Positions 32,442 to 33,586 of a stretch of 33,586 bases of DNA are shown here, piece by piece; positions within the stretch are counted from its first letter, which is position 1, and the number at the start of each line of letters is the position of its first letter. The position numbers and the translations under genes are program-made. The notes under the pieces were generated by a model that did no database searches, had not been told where the DNA came from, and worked only from the letters and a program-made list of their open reading frames with translations. Source of the DNA: Zygnema circumcarinatum (lineage: Eukaryota; Streptophyta; Zygnematophyceae; Zygnematales; Zygnemataceae); NCBI GenBank assembly GCA_037447605.1, contig CM074818.1, positions 428,067-461,652 of the forward strand, written 5' to 3'.

Positions 32442-33492
32442 AGAATGAGAGAAGGGAGAGAGAAAGGGGGAGAGAGAATGAGAGAGAGAGGTGGAGAAAG
32501 AGGGAGAGATATGAGGCATTGATCCTAAAGACTTCCACACCTTTCTTCATCTGACGGTATCATACCGACCTCACTTCACCTCGAAACCCATACCTCCCTC
32601 CCTCCCTCTCTCCCTCCCTCATCGTCATATCTGCCTCTCTCTCTTCTCACCTGAAACTTGTCTGAAACCATGTGACGCAAGCGCTGGTAGTACACCATTC
32701 CCATATAGATTTCACAAGTCATTTCCACTCCAAAAACTCCACTATACATCACTTCCGTTCCACAATAATTGAAGCCTTTTGCTGAGAGCTCCCGCCCAAA
32801 TTCATTCAGAATAGTTCCTCCCTGATTCTCTCCTCCACCTTCACTTTTCATTAACCCTCTTTTTTGGGCATCTTTTCTCGACTTCGGAGTCATTCCTTCT
32901 GTCCTCATTCCTTCAGGAATTTGCTCCCTAGCCATAGTCGGATGGGACATAGTGAGAGGGGGAGGGTCCTTCACGCAGCGTCTGAATGGAGTTGCATTCA
33001 CAAAGTAGCCATGGAGAGCACCACTCTGTTCCATTCCCCTCCCCCTTTCCCATTACTTCACTCATCTCACATCTTCGTCCAAAAACCCACAAAAAAGTAT
33101 GAAAAGAACACATAGGAAAAACGAAAGGATCACTGCGAATGGATGCTTAAGAACTATTGCCACACATCAAACCACTATTGATGTAACTAGAATTTGCTCA
33201 TATTGCCTCCCAAAACCCTAAAATTTAAAGACCAAGAGCGGAGTGGGAGTGAGGAGCGGTGGGAAAGAGAGTACTTCACCTTTGAAGCCATGGATTCCAC
33301 CAACATCCCTATTGTCATGCGGGATGGGAACGCATGTGGGTTGATGATGATGTCCGGCCGCATGCCTGATGCATGGGAGAATGGCATGTCGATATCGGGC
33401 CATAGCTGAGAGAGGACTCCCTTCTGACCATGCCGGCTACTGAACTTGTCACCAATAATAGGGTTCCGATCGTACCGCATCTTGATTCTCAC
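31572..33492 (-). CDS. NRPA2: RNA polymerase I second-largest subunit (RPA2/NRPA2), C-terminal part
   Basis: This is the beta-like catalytic subunit that makes rRNA precursor in the nucleolus. The last three exons are visible on the minus strand: 33280-33492, 32651-33025 and 31572-31982 (TGA at 31572-31574), giving the final 332 residues with all joins in phase 0. Earlier exons lie past the right edge. The first exon carries [18 protein letters not shown], the conserved hybrid-binding motif of beta-type subunits, then WPDIDMPFS and [18 protein letters not shown]. The second has [13 protein letters not shown], a Pol I-type variable insert, then [14 protein letters not shown] and [14 protein letters not shown]. 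The third has [19 protein letters not shown] and SYLLHDRL-like residues, then the C-terminal zinc ribbon (CSLCG and CRTCG, two CxxC pairs) and [13 protein letters not shown]. Pol I assignment rests on the [19 protein letters not shown] and zinc-ribbon context; Pol II, III and IV/V subunits differ there. Confidence 0.96.
32049..32512 (+). repeat. GA/GGGAGA microsatellite in the NRPA2 penultimate intron
   Basis: Purine-rich sequence fills most of the intron between exons 32651-33025 and 31572-31982, with a pure (GA)n core at about 32354-32435. On the transcribed minus strand it is a CT tract. Confidence 0.88.
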
Positions 33493-33586
33493 CTGGAGGG
33501 GAGAGTGGAGGAAGAGGGAGGGAGGGAGGGAGGGAGGGCGGGAGGGAGGGAGGAAGGGAGGGAGGGAGGGAGGGAGGGAGGGAGGG
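33493..33586 (+). repeat. (GGGA)n tract at the right edge, in an NRPA2 intron
   Basis: GGGAGGGA units form the polypyrimidine tract (CCCTCCCT on the minus strand) just before the acceptor of NRPA2 exon 33280-33492. The window ends inside it. Confidence 0.9.

Overview
This is eukaryotic nuclear DNA from the green plant lineage (Streptophyta). All six genes are split by spliceosomal introns with GT/AG borders and long CT-rich acceptors. Their joined exons give plant-type proteins: ATG7, a MUSE13/14 (TRAF1a/1b)-type MATH protein, a BRO1-domain ALIX, a PILS auxin-transport-family protein, RNA polymerase I subunit 2 and a small WW-domain protein. The MATH protein architecture and the PILS family are plant hallmarks. 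Heavy GA/CT microsatellite load and interspersed satellites suggest a repeat-rich genome, perhaps a charophyte alga or seedless plant, but the species cannot be fixed from the sequence.

Layout, left to right. ATG7 lies on the minus strand (64-3501) and its C-terminal half runs off the left edge. A divergent spacer of about 720 bp (3502-4220) separates it from the plus-strand MATH/TRAF1-like gene (4221-13333, 12 exon types). ALIX (15110-19570, plus, 7 exons) follows after a spacer rich in ACGT-core elements. A small WW-domain gene (20898-23340, plus, 5 exons) with a possible organelle-targeting N terminus comes next. It converges on PILS (23925-29794, minus, 10 exons). The C-terminal part of NRPA2/RPA2 (31572-33492, minus, three last exons) closes the window. 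Exon joins were checked by reading phase: ATG7 in-window coding is 1149 nt (383 codons), MATH 4056 nt, ALIX 2670 nt, WW 564 nt, PILS 1398 nt and NRPA2 999 nt, all divisible by three.

There is no operon-like organisation. Two neighbours are related in function: ATG7 (E1-like autophagy enzyme) and the TRAF1-like MATH protein (in Arabidopsis an adaptor tied to turnover of autophagy and immune proteins) sit head to head over one short spacer. ALIX (endosomal sorting) is next in line.

Points most worth a second look: (1) an exact 1,011-bp tandem duplication inside the MATH gene that carries three exons and keeps the reading frame; (2) a 105-bp inverted repeat between NRPA2 and PILS whose two arms each carry the start of the same small ORF; (3) the divergent autophagy gene pair; (4) a probable GC-AG intron in ATG7; (5) clusters of CACGTG-type elements in two spacers; (6) recurring GATAC/ATCG-rich degenerate repeats in three intergenic spacers; (7) several intron minisatellites.
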